A stretch of 64,000 nt of DNA from Alnus glutinosa (Eukaryota; Streptophyta; Magnoliopsida; Fagales; Betulaceae), in the NCBI RefSeq assembly GCF_958979055.1, contig NC_084886.1:46393154-46457153 (forward strand), written 5' to 3'. Position numbers and translations under genes: made by a program. The notes under the pieces are model-generated. The model was given only the letters and a program-made list of their open reading frames with translations, had not been told where the DNA came from and searched no databases. Shown here in pieces: positions 37,001 to 49,428 of this stretch (the stretch's first letter is position 1; each line of letters opens with the position of its first letter).

Positions 37001-40000
37001 AATTCAAACATGTAATCTAGTAATCATACTTGCTTAATCATCACTCATCCCAAAAGTTTAAGCTGATAGAAAATAGTGAATTTAATCATTTAATTAATAT
37101 TCTAACACTCTCCACACATGTGGGCTCAAGCTCCTTCCCAATAAATAAGGCCCAACACATGAAATATTTAATTAAATGAGAAATAAACCGTAGAGTCAGG
37201 GTTCGCACTCATGACTTTTGCTTTGATATTATATTAAATTACCACTAACTCAAAAGCTTAAGCTGATAGGAAAATGTGAACTTAATCACTTAATTTACAT
37301 TCCAACAATATTTAAGCATACGATAATTTCCAGAATCAACTTAATTAGAGACAAAAGTGTCAATGGTGCTAGCATGTTAAGGGGCATGCTATTGCTACAA
37401 AAAGGTTCTCTGGACCTATCCACCAATTGTCCCAGATCATGGTGCAGATATTAAATTAAAGCCTTCTTGGTTAGTTGAATCTCTTTTGGTACTCAAAGAG
37501 TATTTCAGAACAATTCTGGTTGCAGTTATCAAAACCAGCTTAAAACAAAAATGTTGTTTTTGCACACTTAGGCTCCTCCAACACAATCACTCTCTTTTCT
37601 GTAACAACACTACCACGCAACAGCTCATGGTTGCACCAAAACTAACTTCCAACTCCACCGACCGACCATCAACTTGTTAATCATGATGGAAATGGAAAAC
37701 AATGTATGAAAGGAGGAGCTGATTTTCTATATCCAGCCCTCTGCTATTCATTCCATATATATAGGAGAAATGATTACAATAGAGAGAGCAATTTCCTGAG
37801 AATGGCAGCTAGTACTAGGACACACCTATTCTGGACACCTCATTTAAATTTTCTTCTAGAATAGTACAGTTTATTACAACATGCATTCTAACACTCTCCC
37901 TCAAGCTAGAGCATACATGTCACATAAACCCAGCTTGGAATAGATAAATTCTAACCGACTCTTACATAATGACTTTGTGAAGAATCAGCAAATTGGTCCT
38001 CAGACTTCACAAATGGTGTGGCTAAATCTCCACTGAGTATTTTGTCTCGGACTAAGTGACAATCAACCTCAATATGCTTGGTCCTCTGTTGGAATACATG
38101 ATTAGAGGCAATGTGTAGAGCAGCTTGGTTATCACAAGATTGTGGGATAGGTGTACGTGCTGGGAAGCCTATCTCTTGAAGGAGATGTTGTAACCAAGTT
38201 AGCTCACTAGCAGTATGAGCCATCGCTCTTTTCTCAGCTTCTGCACTCGATTGGGCAACTACATTTTGCTTCTTACTTTTCCACATTACGAGATTTCCTT
38301 CAAGAAAAGTACAATATCCCATAGTCGACCTTCTGTCTGAAGATGATCCAACCCAGTCTGCATCAATGAAGCCTTCCAATCTGAGATGACCATTCTTCCT
38401 AAACAATATGCCTCGATCTGGGACTCTCTTCAAAGATCAAATAATACGAATAGCAGCATCCCAATGTGAGAGTCTCGGAGCCTCTAAGAACTAACTCACC
38501 ACACTAACTGCGTATGAGATGTCTGGCCTTGTGATAGTGAATTAAATTTCCCAACCAATCGATGGTATCTGCTAGGATTTGGAAAGAAATCAATAGTTTC
38601 TGAATTTGGATCCATAGGAGTAACAACAGGTCAAGCTCCCAGCAATCCAGTCTCCTCAAGGATGCAAGTACACACTTCCTTTGAGATAAATTGTTGCCTA
38701 TCTTAGATCTTGCAACCTCAATTCCTAGGAAGTACCGAAGTTTGCCCAAATATTTAGTGTAAAAGCGTTGTTGCAAAAACTGCTTCAACCTGGTGATTCC
38801 TCTAGTCACTTCTCATGATCACAATCTCATCTACATAAATAACCATTAGGATGTATCCAGCATCAGTATGTTAGTGAAAAACTGAGTGATATGTCTGACA
38901 ACGAAGGATGCCAAATTCCATTACTATGGAGAATTTCCCAAACCATGTTCTTGGTAACTACTCGAGCCCATAATAATGCCTATTTCAATTTGCAAACGCT
39001 ACCCTGATACTCCCCCTAAGCAACAAACCCAGGTAGTTTCTCCATATAGATTTCCTCAAATAAATCACCATGAAGGAAGACATTCTTAACATCTAATTGA
39101 TAGAGTGGCCAATCAAGATTGGCAGCAAGAGAAATCAATACACGAATAGAAGAGAACTTAACCACACAAGAGAATGTCTCATCATAGTCAATGCCTTAAG
39201 TCTCTGTATAGCCCTTTGCAACCAACTAGGCATTGAGGCAGTCAACAGAATCATCAGGATGAAACTTAACAATATACACCTATTTACAACCAACAATATG
39301 TTTGCAAACTGGTAAGGGAACAAGATCCCAAGTCCCATTTTGATGTAGGGCAACCAACTCCAATTCCATGGCTCTCCTCCAACTTGGGTTAGAGAGTGCA
39401 TCCTAGATTGTCTTAGGAATGGAAACATTATAAATGGTGGAAATAAGGCCCAAACCACGAGCCCTAATCGAGCCATAGGAACTAACATACCAACGAAACA
39501 GTTGTCTAGATAATAGTTGGGGATATTGCGTAGAGGATAACTGCCCCACGAATTCATTCTAATTGTCCCATCATTCTCGATGGCAAACTTGGCCATGTTC
39601 TTAACCTGCCAGTAAACATGTAATCCAGCACAACACCTACTAACGACAATAGCCTGCCAGCAAGCAAGGAGTTTGGTGCCACGCTTGGCCAGAGCTGTAC
39701 CCCATCACCAGGCGACACTTGGCCAAGGACGTGCCTTGCTAGAGGACACAGATACGGTGCCACGCCTAGACAAGGCTGTACACCATCAGTGGGAGATACC
39801 TGGCCAAGATTGTATCCCATTATTAGACACTCCGCAAAAGGGAAGGCATGCAACCAATTTAGGTACATTCACCTTACTATTCGTATTACAATCCTTCTAG
39901 CTCTCCCTCTCAGGGCAATTCCTCTTGCAAACTTAAGCATTGGAGATTTTCCATGTCGGCACCCCCAGCAAGTTTCTAATTGTTCTTACTCTTCCTTTCA

Positions 40001-43000
40001 GACGTTTGTTGCCCAAGATTGATCATGCGATCAACTACATCATCAGTATCTAACACTGACGCATCTATTTCAAATAGGGGGAAATCACCCCAAAATCTAG
40101 TAACCATATCTTCAAATTATGTATGTATCACTGCCAGTCTGCCACATCTATTTCAAATATGGGGAAGTCACCTGCAAAATTTGGGATCCAAATTTCTTCA
40201 AAGTTGCCCTTCTTAATAGATGCCAAAAATTGAAATTGTATACATTCGTAATATGACTTCTGGCTTTCTATATCAACTGGATATCAAATTGCCAAAAATT
40301 GAACATGTATACATTTGTAATATGACTTCTGGTTTTCTATGTCAACAGATGTAGACACTGTTCAAAACCTTGCATTAGTTGTTTTCTTAGTTTAAAACAA
40401 TACTCAATGGCAAGCTCTTATTATTATTACTATTTTTTTTATAGGCTCCTATAGGGATTGAACCTATGACTCACCCTCAACCTCTTGTTTATCTTGCTTA
40501 CGGAAGTTTGTTGCTTTATTCATTTAATGGCAATCTCTCAATAGTGAAATGCAAAAGGAGATGCTTTTCTTACAATATTTTCAGACAAATCGGTATGGGA
40601 AATGAATCTAACCAAACTTTCAGACAGAATGATATGGGAGTTCCCTTATCAAACACAAATAACACAGCCCACTGCTTGCGAATTTGGTGTGCAGAGCATA
40701 CCACCACATCATTCTATCGTCACATAATTACGTAGGTTGGGTAACTCTACTGACCTTGAAATTAATTTCTTCAAAATGAATTTTTGCTGAATGCATTATG
40801 CCGATTGTAGTTGCATTTGGTTATGACAGTAAACAATTACTCTTTTCTTTTTTTCAATGATTAGATAGGCTCCCATACTTCAAACATATCTTATAGCCAA
40901 GTATAGTACCGTGTATCCACATCTACATGCACATACCTCAATCACACTTATCTGTGAATAACTACTGCATATAATTTATTCTATCACACCATCATTCACT
41001 AGTATCACTCGTACAAAACACACGGAGACCCCATTGTCACAGCATACACTCACAAAGAAGCACATGACACAAAGAGCATTTATTTTGCATGAGTTCACAA
41101 ACACATGCAAAACCTCTCTCACTGACACATACAGACTGCCATAGAGTTACTGTCTCACTGAGCACTCACTCCTCTCTCTCTCTCACACACACACACACGA
41201 TATAGTCAGAGCATTCACAACTCATATGAACACACACTCACCCAGCAAAGGAAAAGAGCACATTAAAAGCAGCAAATAGCAGAGACATGTAAAGAGCATA
41301 TTGAAAGCCAGTGATACCAACAGCCAGCCAAAATTGAAACCCTAAGCCATTCAAATAAAAAACTCCCCAATCATATCGCAACCAAACCCCATTCAGTCAT
41401 GAAACACTCATCAAATACTTCCTCATCAAATCAAACCCTAACACACCCTCAAGCGAAACCGAAGCGGAAACGAGAGAGAGAGAGAGAGAAGGAATGAGAA
41501 TGAAGGGTTTGAGAAATAAATTTTAAAAAAAAATGAAACAGTCATGTAGTAGGGCATGGAAACTGATGAGCTGAAGAAGTGAGAAGTAGAAGAAGGAATG
41601 AGAATGAAGGGTTTGAGAAATTCTCAATGCAGAGGTTTGGGGTGGAATTCATTTTCAGTATTTAATACAAATAGGGATACCAACATCCAAGGAATAGTGC
41701 ATGTTGTTTTTTGCCTTGGAAACCAAATAAGGAACTTTTGGTAGAGATGCCAAACACCACTTTCAGCAATGAATTTACAGGTGCATGAGTTGTGAATTAC
41801 CTATAAAATAAAATAAAATAAAAAACCTAAAGGAATCCTGAATTACAGTGATAGTTTTAATTGACAACGCCATTGTCCACATAATGAGAATGATATGGAA
41901 AACATGTAGGCTTTCCATTTTATTATGACATACATATTAAACTTTATTGATTTTCATGTACACATTAGCGTGTGGATGTGCTGACTTGGGTAGTGACCAG
42001 AAGGGAAGAATGAGATAAGAATCCTCAGACATATACATTACCGTCAATAACAAACTGACATCAATTATGTGATCTATGATTATAGTGCAGCAACAAAGTA
42101 GGAATTTAAAAATGAGAAGTACAATGTTAAACTACAGACCTGTCTGAAAATGAAATTACTCTGCTCACGAATAAAACCTACAGGCTGCAAAACAACATTG
42201 AGTAGCAGGAATTTCAAATAGTTCAAGATGTAGTAAGCCATTTGTTTAAAACACAATTGTGCATAGCAAAACTTCAGGAGAATAAAGGAATTAGAATGAT
42301 TGCTCACCGACTGGGGGTAGCACACATCTACTATTGCATACCGGTTTTCCTACAGTTCCACCAAATAAAATTGATCACAAAGAGACAACTAGATAAAGAA
42401 AATAAAAGAAAGAAAAAGAAAATGGAAAATGAAATGCTCAAAAGAGCCAGAGAAAAAAGGTTATCAAAACATGCAAACACTCATTTAATAATTAAGGTAA
42501 CAGGCCTCACTAAACCTAGGCAACTACTCCAGATGGATAATATCAAATACCAAAAGCAGATATGCATGCAGACAATAAATGTCACATTTCTACCAACAAT
42601 GGATCCAAAAATTGTTCATTGAAACCAAGCATTTGGTTCTTAGCATCACAGTGCCAACATCCTAAGATTCGCTTGAAGTCTTGTAAATTATGCAAAACAT
42701 GTGAAAGACAACACACCATAATTCTAGTTGCAAATGAATGGATCCCGTGAGACCATATATATGTCAGATTTAAGGCCAACTATATAAGCAAGATGACCAT
42801 TAAAGAAAGGAAAAATATGTAAGCTCATCAGCCACATATTATAAGCAAAGATAGAATTTTACAACAGAAAACAAAACTAAACAAATCAATGACAATTTTT
42901 TATTCCCAAGTTAAAAGCTGCAGGGAAATACTTGGAGTTGATCTGATGCTTTGCAAAAAAATCTCAACATTCTTACCATAAACACTTCAATCTACTACTT

Positions 43001-45647
43001 TATTTTAAAGCCAATGGTAAAAACACTTCTTCTTTTTTTAAGAAAGGTAATATTTTGGCATCCTAAAAGTATCATACATAGTTTTACTTTTACATGATAT
43101 GGATAACCAAATATGCTCCCAAATCTGCATCAAGATGAATGAGAAGAAAATAATTTGATATAAGTTATATATATATGAGAAGAAAATAATGATTGGGAAG
43201 TTAATTACCTGCTCAAAACCAAGCACAAGATTTGCCCACTCTATATCCCTAGTAATCAGCAAATTGGACCTAGCAAGAAGCGGTGCGACCTGGGCCTAAT
43301 ATATTCACAAAATACCAAGTTAAGACATCTTCAACGTTACATATAGTAGGCGAAAAAGATTAACTTTGAACGCAAGAAACTTGAAAAGAACAAGCCCAAG
43401 CAAAACCAGATGTCACATGGCATTTAATCCTGGTATGACAATGTGTCTCCAAGAGTAGGAGATAGTAAAGCATTACCTAACACATAAAAAAAGACACGGA
43501 CTGGAAAAGGTAACAGGCTTTTAGAGATTGGCCAAGTGTTCCATTTTATTTTTCCTATGAGTTCCAATTTGTCTCCAAGAGAATAGCTAAGTCCACACGT
43601 GATGGATCACTTTTTGGTGTTCGGCAGCCAGTCTTTTCTTTATCATCATCATCATTTTATTCTTTCTCTTAAATTTCTTTACAAGTAACCAAAGTGATGA
43701 CATTCCCCACCCCCCAAAAAGAAAAACTGATATTCACATGTGGCAAATTCCTCCTTAAGAATATGTAAATTCATATTCACAAAGCTCATTATCTTTATGG
43801 ACGTACAAAAGGCCTTAGAAATATGGAGAATTACATTAATGATTACTAATCCATTACATAGAAAACCATCAAGTCTTTTACCAGTATCTTCCAAAACTAG
43901 AGTTTCTTTCCACTTTGATAAAAAAGTAGCTACATAAAACAGACATTTAGGCGCACTACTTTTAGTCCTGAAAAATTGGCCTAATGCAATATCATGCCAC
44001 TTGTGGAAAAATTCCAGGACTTTGTGATACATAAATGCTAAAGAGGGATTTCAATGATAAATAAGATAACACTGTAAGTGAAGCTGTTAAAATAACTGAC
44101 GGACAAGGTTGGAGATTCTTAGGCCATTGGAAAACAAAACAAAAAACAAAAATTCATGACCTGCACAATGGCATTATCTGCATCTGAAAATGTGGAGGTA
44201 GGGCTAGGGGCAAATAAAGGATCTTATGTGATTTAACATTAAGTACAAATTACCATCAATCATCCACTCTATGTTCCAAAAAATATAAGAAGCTCATGAT
44301 GATAAGCATGGATTTTGGCTGTGCAAGCTACGTAAATTTTACAAAATGAAGATAATCTCAGAAGAAATTATCATGGATAAGTTGCTGTTAAATATTTGAA
44401 GGCTAACGTGTCTTCTTTCTGAAGGTTTAGAGCATTTCAGCTATTTGTAACAAGCAAAGAAAATCTTCCAATGGCAACCTCCACCTTTCTCTTGCTGCTT
44501 TTTTTCTGTTTCTTCTTTTGTTCTTAGAGCACTAGCAGCAGACTCCCTAAATTTCATTCCCTTCCCTAAATGTAGGAAAAACTCCTAAAAACGTACCTAC
44601 AACAAACTCCCTTGGTACTCCCTAAACCAAGGGAAGCTTATCCTTATTTTATTCCAAAAAAGGCTCTCTCTTTTGCCTAGTATTGATTTGAAATAATATT
44701 TAAATGGTATAGGAAAAGGATAAGGGAAGCTATTGTGAAATTTATTTGAATAGGAAAGCAAAAAGTAGCTTTGTTCTCTAAATTTAAGGAAAATCTAACA
44801 GAAGCTGCTACTAGTGGTCTTATACGCTTTCTCTAAGCCCCACTCTTCACATATATGCACATTTAGTGATCCAATTATCACAAAATAAGCTATAACAAAA
44901 TTGCAGCAAAAGCACGGTAAAACTGATGCATTCATTAACTGAATAGCTACTGAAGATTCATATGCACAACAACTATCATGTTTAAGGCTAAGTTCTTATA
45001 AATAACAATTTGAAAACAAAATTAAAGCTCAATCTCACCTCCTCTGGAGATTCTGGCTTCAGAAAACCTGAGACAGATTGGCTGAGAGGTGCTTGAGTCA
45101 AAACTGGTTTACCCTGGTCCAAAACATTCTCTTCACTAAGAGATGTACCTGAATACCATCTCCCATATTGATGTTGGTTATCATATGCTGTTCCACCAAA
45201 TTTTCCATGCTTAACAATTTTCCGTCTTCTTTTTCCCCTAGAATTTTTCATTTTCCTATCGGCAACCCAAAGCTGTACAAGAAAATCCCTATTCAAGTCA
45301 GTATCATTTTCAACAATGTGTCCAAATTTGCGGGAACCAGTTATCATGCTCTGTGTTGACCAAGGAAAATTTCTCTCTAAACAACCAGGTAACTTAAATC
45401 TCCAATCATGAGGTCTTGCTAAGATCAGCCTTTCTTGAAAACCTATAGCCCCACCCCCCAAACCATATTGCCACAATGATCTTGCCGGAAGACATCCACT
45501 TTGAGATTGCGAGTCAGGAACGATGCAAACCTTCTCGGTGGTAAAAGCACCATTTTGGTTTTTATTTAAAGAATGATACAATGATGACCTCCTTCCAATG
45601 GTTTTATTAATTCTTACAAGGCAACGACAACCCTCTGTCCAATTCAT
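28072..45647 (-). CDS. Phospholipid scramblase family protein (AIM25-like, At2g04940-like)
   Basis: Eleven coding exons: 45039..45647, 43209..43295, 42308..42349, 42140..42184, 36825..36890, 36680..36736, 36507..36568, 29824..29944, 28652..28729, 28463..28569, 28072..28102. They total 434 aa and all phases close. The scramblase domain spans residues about 205-434. Exon landmarks in order are [149 protein letters not shown] and a last mini-exon GLPFVAVGE. Members move phospholipids between membrane leaflets; the yeast relative AIM25 is mitochondrial. The Arg-rich N-terminus could be a mitochondrial presequence (inference). A 5'-UTR intron is likely, with an acceptor CTGCAG about 18 nt before the ATG. 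Intron 4 (5.3 kb) holds copia sequence and intron 7 (6.6 kb) holds a LINE. No exon is damaged. The exon 2 acceptor could also lie 6 nt downstream. Confidence 0.92.
31215..31773. mobile_element. Non-autonomous hAT-like element nested in the LINE
   Basis: 559 bp. The left end TAGGACTGACAATT and the inverse of the right end TAGGGCTAGCAATT match at 11 of 14. The 8-nt flanks GCGAAGCT and GTGAAGCT match at 7 of 8, the target-duplication length of hAT transposons. The interior is non-coding, with repeated GGGTC/GACCC words. It interrupts the LINE ORF1 region and so inserted after the LINE. Confidence 0.7.
33083..33905 (+). repeat. Tandem duplication inside the LINE
   Basis: The segment beginning GTATTTGGCAA at 33083 and ending near 33447 is repeated from 33448 to about 33905. 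Both copies contain AACTCCGAGATCTTGATGTT, GAGAGGGAGACAAGAATACA and TAAATTGGATGGTCTTC. The second copy is longer because about 75 nt (33512-33585) with AAAAAGCGTAAGGCGCC is inserted. Confidence 0.8.
37046..37310. repeat. Two direct repeats of about 60 bp bracketing about 145 bp
   Basis: AAAAGTTTAAGCTGATAG at 37046 and AAAAGCTTAAGCTGATAG at 37251 each continue into GAATTTAATCATTTAATT-type sequence and a final ATTCTAACA/ATTCCAACA. In scramblase intron 4. Possibly mini-LTRs of a very short element; not resolved. Confidence 0.5.
37684..37893 (-). mobile_element. 3' LTR of the copia fragment
   Basis: On the minus strand it starts TGTTAGAATGCATG, directly after a purine-rich tract (GAGGGAGAG, 37895-37903) that serves as polypurine tract. 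The left border near 37684 is approximate. The short LTR (about 210 bp) contains a TATATATGG promoter-like word. Confidence 0.55.
37894..39600 (-). mobile_element. Degenerate Ty1/copia retrotransposon (RT and RNase H)
   Basis: Minus strand, same orientation as the host gene. RNase H is open at 37951-38433 ([48 protein letters not shown]). Reverse transcriptase pieces lie upstream: [20 protein letters not shown] (about 38700-38800) and [24 protein letters not shown] near 39030-39110. Frameshifts and stops separate them. No 5' LTR, gag or integrase was recognised. Confidence 0.85.
39675..39809 (-). repeat. 81-nt coding-type tandem repeat next to the copia fragment
   Basis: Minus-strand translation gives [18 protein letters not shown] and, 27 residues later, [18 protein letters not shown]. 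At the DNA level GGTGCCACGC (39675, 39756) to TGGCCAAG is duplicated with an 81-nt period that keeps frame. No family was recognised. Confidence 0.6.
40860..41640 (-). other. CA-rich then GA-rich block in scramblase intron 4
   Basis: A 300-nt CA-rich stretch (about 40920-41230) is followed by sequence that reads on the minus strand like a 5' leader: a CT tract (41474-41489), a CGTTTCCGCTTCGG stretch, and AGGGTTTGATTTGATG. The 30-nt phrase beginning GAAGGAATGAGAATGAAGGG occurs twice (41489 and 41592). It could be an internal promoter or a transposed gene leader. No coding exon is attached. Confidence 0.35.
44527..44819. mobile_element. Tourist-like MITE in scramblase intron 1
   Basis: 293 bp, ends GAGCACTAGCAGCAG and, inverted, GACCACTAGTAGCAG. 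It is flanked by TTA on both sides (44524-44526 and 44820-44822), the 3-bp duplication typical of PIF/Harbinger elements. The interior repeats CCCTAAA words. Non-coding. Confidence 0.75.
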
Positions 45648-46527
45648 CTAATAGAACAGTTGTGCCTGCAGAAATTGAATTGCAAACTGATAGAACTCCA
45701 TGTGTTACAAATAAAAAAGAAAAAAATTGAAAAGCACAGTTAAAATATACTGCCTAAATCAGTAAGATTAATACCTCTTCAAATAAAGAATCTAGTGAAG
45801 ATTGCCAGTTCAGAAAAATTGATCTACAGTTGTTGAAGATTCCTGTCACATATCCCATAATTTTCTCACATTAATCAGACAGGAACGGCACTAAGTGAAG
45901 TAGCAGCACTGTAATAAAGGTGTTCCATAAAATGAAACAAATAGTTATAGGAAAGAGAATATGCTTCATATATAAGAGTTGTTGTTATGAGAAATGAAAC
46001 CATTACTGAAGAACCAGCTAAAATACAGAGAGAGGGAGAGAGAGAGAGAGAAGGAAAGAAACGATTTCCAAAAACAACAAAGCAAAGAGAAGAAAATAAA
46101 CTACATGGGACTCCAATAGAGGTAAACAAATGGAATTAGTGTTACAAAGAAGAAAATATCTCCAAACAGTTGAAATCCATGCTCCCACGAGACATCATGT
46201 CAAGAAGAAACATAACACATGGAATTAGTATGATAAATACAGAAAATGCAGAAAAGGCTAACACCTCATTGGCACATTACATTGGCAAAACATAAATGGC
46301 CACAAATATGTAAACTATAACGTATTCCCACATCCAAACGCGTATCAATTCCATGTTTCACGATCTAAATTTCAACCTATACATACTGGACATTATATAG
46401 ACTTAAGATTGGGAACAATTCCCGGTACCAAAAACCCCCCCAATTTGATTACCAACAACGAAAAAAAAAAAAAAAGAGAGAGTAAAAACATAAAATACCA
46501 AAAATAAGAAGAATAAAAGCACGAACA

Positions 46528-46588
<61 letters not shown>
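46528..46588. repeat. (CT)n tract upstream of the scramblase gene
   Basis: Long CT repeat about 0.9 kb upstream of the ATG. A second CT-rich block lies at 46890-46935. On the minus strand these read as GA tracts in the likely promoter or 5'-UTR. Confidence 0.75.
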
Positions 46589-46589
<1 letters not shown>

Positions 46590-47776
46590 GAAGTTGGTCT
46601 ACGTTGGTGTCCAAATGAGCTCTTGATCCTCCACTAACCCAATCAAACACGGCAGATTTGAAAATTTCAGCCAAACATAAGTTAGAGCAAATACGATAAC
46701 ATCACATGTTGAAGTCACAACAAAATTATTGATATTACCAAAACGGAAACAGAAAAAGAAAAAACTTCGAGAAACATTATTGATATCAACACGAGTGAAC
46801 TCAAAAAAGTGTTTTCAGGAAAACATTCTTGCTTTCGTATGCGATAGTTTAAAACGAGAAAACAATCAAACACTCACCGCTCTTCCTTCTTCAACTCTCT
46901 CTTTCCCCCTCTCTGTCTCTCTCTGTCTGTCGCTCTCTGACTCTGTCCCCTCATTTCTCTCTTTCGTAATTTCCTTTTAAAAAGTTTGGATTTGGTATGG
47001 TGATCACAAACGAATGGGACGGCTTGTCCCACTGACCATCTGCCACGTCAAGGAGAAATAAGAGACCCCACGTGTTGATAGCAGTGACGTGGAGAGCATG
47101 AGATTTGGTAGATACAATTTGTGTGTTTGAGAGGTTTTTTCTTCTTTTTTTTCTTTTTTTAAAGAAACGCGAATTAACTAACATTATTCAATTATCATTA
47201 ACAATTTGATGATACATCTCTCCTTATAGTTTGGTACCGCTCCCTTTTCTCTTTGTTCTCTCTCTCCTCTCTCTAAAAACTCTATGTGACGACCACCCCC
47301 ATTTTTCCTTCCCTTTTCTTATGCTACTGCCTCTCTGGAGGCCACTACCTAGCTGCAGTTCTCTCTAACTCTATCCAAAACCTCTTTGGAGGTTATATCC
47401 ACTTGTTGCAACATCATCGACAGCGGACTACCGGTATCTTGAAATTTTTAGATCCTATGTTTTTCAACTTAGATCTACTAACTTCAGGAGGCATCTCCAT
47501 CATACTGTCCATTCCGTCGGATCTCTCCCCTTCAATCCACCGTCAGCTACTTCGCCGTCTGGTACTCTCACGCCAAAGCATGCACTCCACGCACCAAAGC
47601 CTGATGCCATGGGAGCTGATCTCCACCGCCATCCGCCATCTGCACCGGTCTCAAGTAGTGGTCCTACAGCCACCGATGCTTTGTGAGAAGTTTTATGCTT
47701 TCTGTATTTATATTTTCTATGGTTGGGTATTGGTCTCTCTATGAGACCCATTCACTAGTGATTTTGATCTAATATT

Positions 47777-48617
47777 TGTTGTGCCTGCTTCTCTTCAACC
47801 CCTGCAAAGGGGTTGCTATTTCCTTATCCAAATCAGTGTTCGTCCAACCCTTACAAAGGTCTCCGTCAAGGGGTCCACTACGAGCGTGTTCTCCAAGGGA
47901 GGAGGGATGGATCTCCTCCTCTCCCTCCTTTTTCACCTCCTTATCACCATTCTCAAGTTTTGTGCTTTTTCCTTTTATAGTTTTGTTGGTACAGTTTTCA
48001 GTCTGGTGACGTGTCGGCTCTTGGCTGGCTCTCCGGTGGCCCATATGCAATGACCTGCAAAGTAGCAAAGGCGCGTCGGGGGTCAGCCAGTGGAGCCTTC
48101 TCCGATGCCTAAGTCAGTGAAATTTTATAAGAATGCAAAAAGTGCATTCAGACCGCCTCGATACCTACTAAGTCTCTCCTATTTATAGGTTTCTTTGGAG
48201 TGCTTTGCGTGTGCGAGGTTCCCAATTCTATGAGGTTACTATCCACTCGACATGGGATGAACAGTAGTCCGATACTGATGTGAATAGTGACTAGGCATGG
48301 TGTTTAGACACCCGGTAGGGTGTGTAGAAATTAGACGCGCGCCGCACAGTACTGACGCCTAATCAGATTTTTGACTTGATCTGACCAGGTCAATAAATGC
48401 TAGAGATATGTTAAAGATCTTGATCACTAAACCCCCCACACCCATCAAGGCAGGTGTATCTTGTGTTGCGTGTTTTAGTGGCATTCTCGAGCAATGATTC
48501 TCGCCTACCTTATATTCAAATGACTGACCGGCTCGCCTTAATTTGGTAGACCTGGTCGGCTCGGTCCTTGGTCCCAAACCCACTCGGGCCCAGTTGGAGT
48601 GAGATTTATCCCCAACA
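47777..48617 (-). mobile_element. Probable solo LTR (841 bp)
   Basis: On the minus strand it starts TGTTGGGGATAAATC and ends GGCACAACA, i.e. TG..CA borders with a TGTTG/CAACA inverted end. CCTATAAATAGGAG at 48178-48190 (minus) is a good TATA box with the promoter part at the right. The 5-nt flanks (ATATT and AGTTT) do not match, so the target duplication is lost or the border is slightly off. No internal retrotransposon domain adjoins. Confidence 0.55.
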
Positions 48618-49033
48618 AGTTTCATTTTCCTCTCTAAAACACAGCTTCCACCTTTCATAAACTTTTGGACTGCTAGTCCCAGCGGTCACGCCGTGCTCTG
48701 CCCTCAACCCACTCCCTTTCAAGGGCTCGTCCTCAAATCTACAATGGATTTCAATCAGGTTTTCTACATGCTCGATTTTTTCACCCTCTGTCTATCCCTT
48801 CCACCAACGCACCTCACCAGAGTCACCACCGTATTCCTTGGCATCTCTACTCTTCGCCTTTGTCCTCTCCTCCGTATGACCACCACGTGCCACTGTATGC
48901 TCCCCACGCACTTGTACGTTAATCTCACATGGCCGTCAGAACCTTCTTCGCGCCTTTCCATCGCTACGCTCCTCATCCGAAGCTGTTGTTTGTTAATTGT
49001 TGGAGTTTCGTTTTTGTTTTGTATTTAGTTTTA

Positions 49034-49402
49034 GGGATAATTACACTTAATCCCCCTGATTTATTCACGGTGTAGCGATTTACCCCCCAATGTACCAAAA
49101 TTGGTACATGACCCCCCTGAACTTGCCAACATGTGGCAAAATCAACCTTCCGTCCAATCGACCGTTCGTTTGAACGGAAAATCGGTCACGTGCAAGTCAC
49201 GTGACCGTTTAAGACAGAGACCCTCCCCAAGTCACGTGACTTGCACGTGACTGACTTTCCGTCCAAACGAACGGTCGATTGGACGGAAGGTTGATTTTGC
49301 CACACGTTGGCAAGTTCGGGGAGGTCATGTACCAATTTTGGTACATTGGGGGGTAAATCGCCACACCGTGGATAAATCAGGGGGGTTAAGTGTAATTATC
49401 CC
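49034..49402. mobile_element. MULE-type MITE with 9-bp target duplication
   Basis: 369 bp, starts GGGATAATTACACTTAA and ends with its inverse TTAAGTGTAATTATCCC. Almost the entire element folds back (arms of about 180 nt, including GTACCAAAATTGGTAC and CAAGTCACGTGAC). The 9-nt flank TTAGTTTTA is exact on both sides (49025-49033, 49403-49411), the length expected for Mutator-like transposition. Confidence 0.88.
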
Positions 49403-49428
49403 TTAGTTTTAATTTTTATGTTGTTTTG

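Noticed and set aside
47286..47744. 152-codon + strand frame
   Set aside because: Composition is that of random CT-rich sequence, with no domain and no splice-linked partner. It lies next to LTR insertions.
48693..49028. 111-codon + strand frame
   Set aside because: No recognisable domain. It ends at the MULE MITE target duplication. Homology to the 47286 frame was considered but not convincing.
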